From NCBI RefSeq assembly GCF_041260155.1, contig NW_027248277.1, positions 24,243,322 through 24,307,321 of the forward strand: a stretch of 64,000 nucleotides of DNA, in the 5' to 3' direction. Under the pieces are notes generated by a model. The model searched no databases, was not told where the DNA came from, and worked only from the letters and a program-made list of their open reading frames with translations. Below are positions 62,959 through 64,000 of the stretch, in pieces. The position numbers were made by a program, and so were the translations under genes. How positions within the stretch are numbered: position 1 is the first letter of the stretch; each line of letters opens with the position of its first letter. Source of the stretch: Ptychodera flava. Taxonomy: Eukaryota; Hemichordata; Enteropneusta; Ptychoderidae.

Positions 62959-62973
62959 ATATATATATATTAT
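62666..62973. repeat. (AT)n arrays with (ACAC/AGAC) tract
   Basis: (AT)n to about 62757, the inverted GCATGAAACTTAAG-type module at about 62770-62832, an ACACAC/AGACAGAC tract at 62840-62890, and a second (AT)n to about 62973. Confidence 0.75.
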
Positions 62974-64000
62974 AGTTTTAGATACCCTGAATTCCTTTTA
63001 AAGTTTGCCACCAAACAAACATTTATGGTACGTCCCAAAAATATATATATGTAGGCAGGGACCTAAGGAAATTTAGTTCTTTCTGAAGATTGCAGGGTGC
63101 ATAACACTAACGTAACAGATATAATTTATTTGTGTTTGAATTAATTTGTTTTATTGGTCATCAGACTCTTCTCTATGAATCGAACACTTTCAGTGGCCAC
63201 ACAGGCACAAACGGCTGTCGACATTGTAAAGTTTGCCGAGCACTTGTTTTTTAATCATCAACGTTTATATTTATACAAATTCTCTACCACGGACAAGTTT
63301 CCCCCAAACTTTGATAATAGCCAGTGACATTGGTCTCCGGGTCTATTCAGTGCGTAGGTCATAGCACTGGCTGGTGTACCGTTAACCGAAAGGGGAATTA
63401 GTGTGAAGGACCGGGTCAGTTTACAGTATTAATCCAGGTTTGGGTGGGGATATAATTTTTGTCGACATCAAAAAGTGGCTGATTTCTTGCCGATGGTTGT
63501 TTCCGATGAAACTAATATCGGTAACTTGTTGACAAACGCTTTCAAAAGGGGTCTAAACTCCACAGGATCTTCAATAGGAACACAATCAAAGTGATTTACA
63601 ACTAGCTGTATCAAGAATATGGCCAGTATAATCAAATCGCATAATAAGAGGATAATCATCGATTACCCTCTTAAGATTGCATGTTAAGATCGACCAGCCG
63701 ATTGTAGTTGCCAGGCCAGCAGAAGCACACTAATATATTTTGTAAAAACTCCCCAGAAGAAACTTCTGTTCCATTATGCAAAAATGCAGCGTGACCAAAC
63801 AGCATATCACATCTGTGGCATACCCATGATCTCCGACATTGAATCCAGCTGCCCTGCATTTAAAATCAGTTAAAAGAATTTAAATTTAAGTTCTTTCACC
63901 GAGCACGATACTTTTAGTACTCATTCAAGTTATTACTTCAATATTCATATCATATCATTCTCATTCTTATACCCGGATGTAGAATATTTTAAGGTGTTCT
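62974..64000. other. S6 intron 1, nearly identical to S5 intron
   Basis: 63258-64000 matches 52928-53690 almost base for base, and 62995-63250 matches the S5 region at about 49890-50140. No gene. By comparison with S5, S6 exon 1 is expected some 600 bases beyond the window. Confidence 0.7.

Overview
This is eukaryotic (metazoan) genomic DNA: GT-AG introns, long (AT)n microsatellites, many small palindromic and terminal-inverted-repeat elements, and animal gene families. The mix (steryl-sulfatase-type genes in a tandem array, a THAP-domain DDE transposase gene, a P2X7-C-terminal-like zinc module) suggests a marine invertebrate, perhaps a non-vertebrate deuterostome. The species cannot be fixed from the sequence alone.

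The backbone is a cluster of six steryl-sulfatase-like (STS-type) gene copies, here called S1 to S6. Each has the same two-exon design. Exon 1 (250 nt) carries a signal peptide, the metal-binding Asp pair and the formylglycine motif CTPSR. A phase-1 intron interrupts the sulfatase signature, and one large exon (about 1.49 kb) encodes the rest, including a two-helix membrane hairpin. S1 (-, exons 12240-12489 and 1-28, running off the left edge), S2 (-, 15465-20619, one apparent single-base frameshift), S3 (+, 28819-32516, intact, 578 aa), S4 (-, 36140-42472, pseudogene lacking its C-terminus), S5 (-, 46819-54549, intact, 584 aa) and S6 (-, 59239-61420, exon 1 beyond the right edge, exon 2 split by a 691-bp transposable element). 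S2 and S3 are head to head; S3 and S4 are tail to tail. Promoter flanks, introns and 3' flanks were duplicated along with the genes, so most of the intergenic DNA is paralogous to other intergenic DNA in the window.

The 12.2-kb intron of S1 houses two further genes, tail to tail: a nine-exon THAP/DDE transposase-like gene (2122-9158, +, Kolobok-like in my judgement) and a three-exon gene for a cysteine-rich P2X7-C-terminal-like domain (9732-11399, -). Each carries one apparent frame break. The pair looks like either a two-gene transposon or a nested domesticated unit, and it is the most interesting item here.

On top of this lie many non-autonomous elements dated by paralogous empty sites: a MITE family with AACACGATTGGAACTAA ends (in S2, S3 and S4 introns and in the S6 exon), an element with inverted GCGGGTT heptamer arrays and an 8-10 bp target duplication (18478-20120) that landed inside an older 470-bp palindrome, an element at 26308-27590, a hairpin-bearing element at 40378-41874, and a candidate solo LTR at 61599-62665. 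A perfect CRE palindrome (TGACGTCA) is kept upstream of all five visible first exons. No rRNA gene, CRISPR array or functional tRNA gene was seen.
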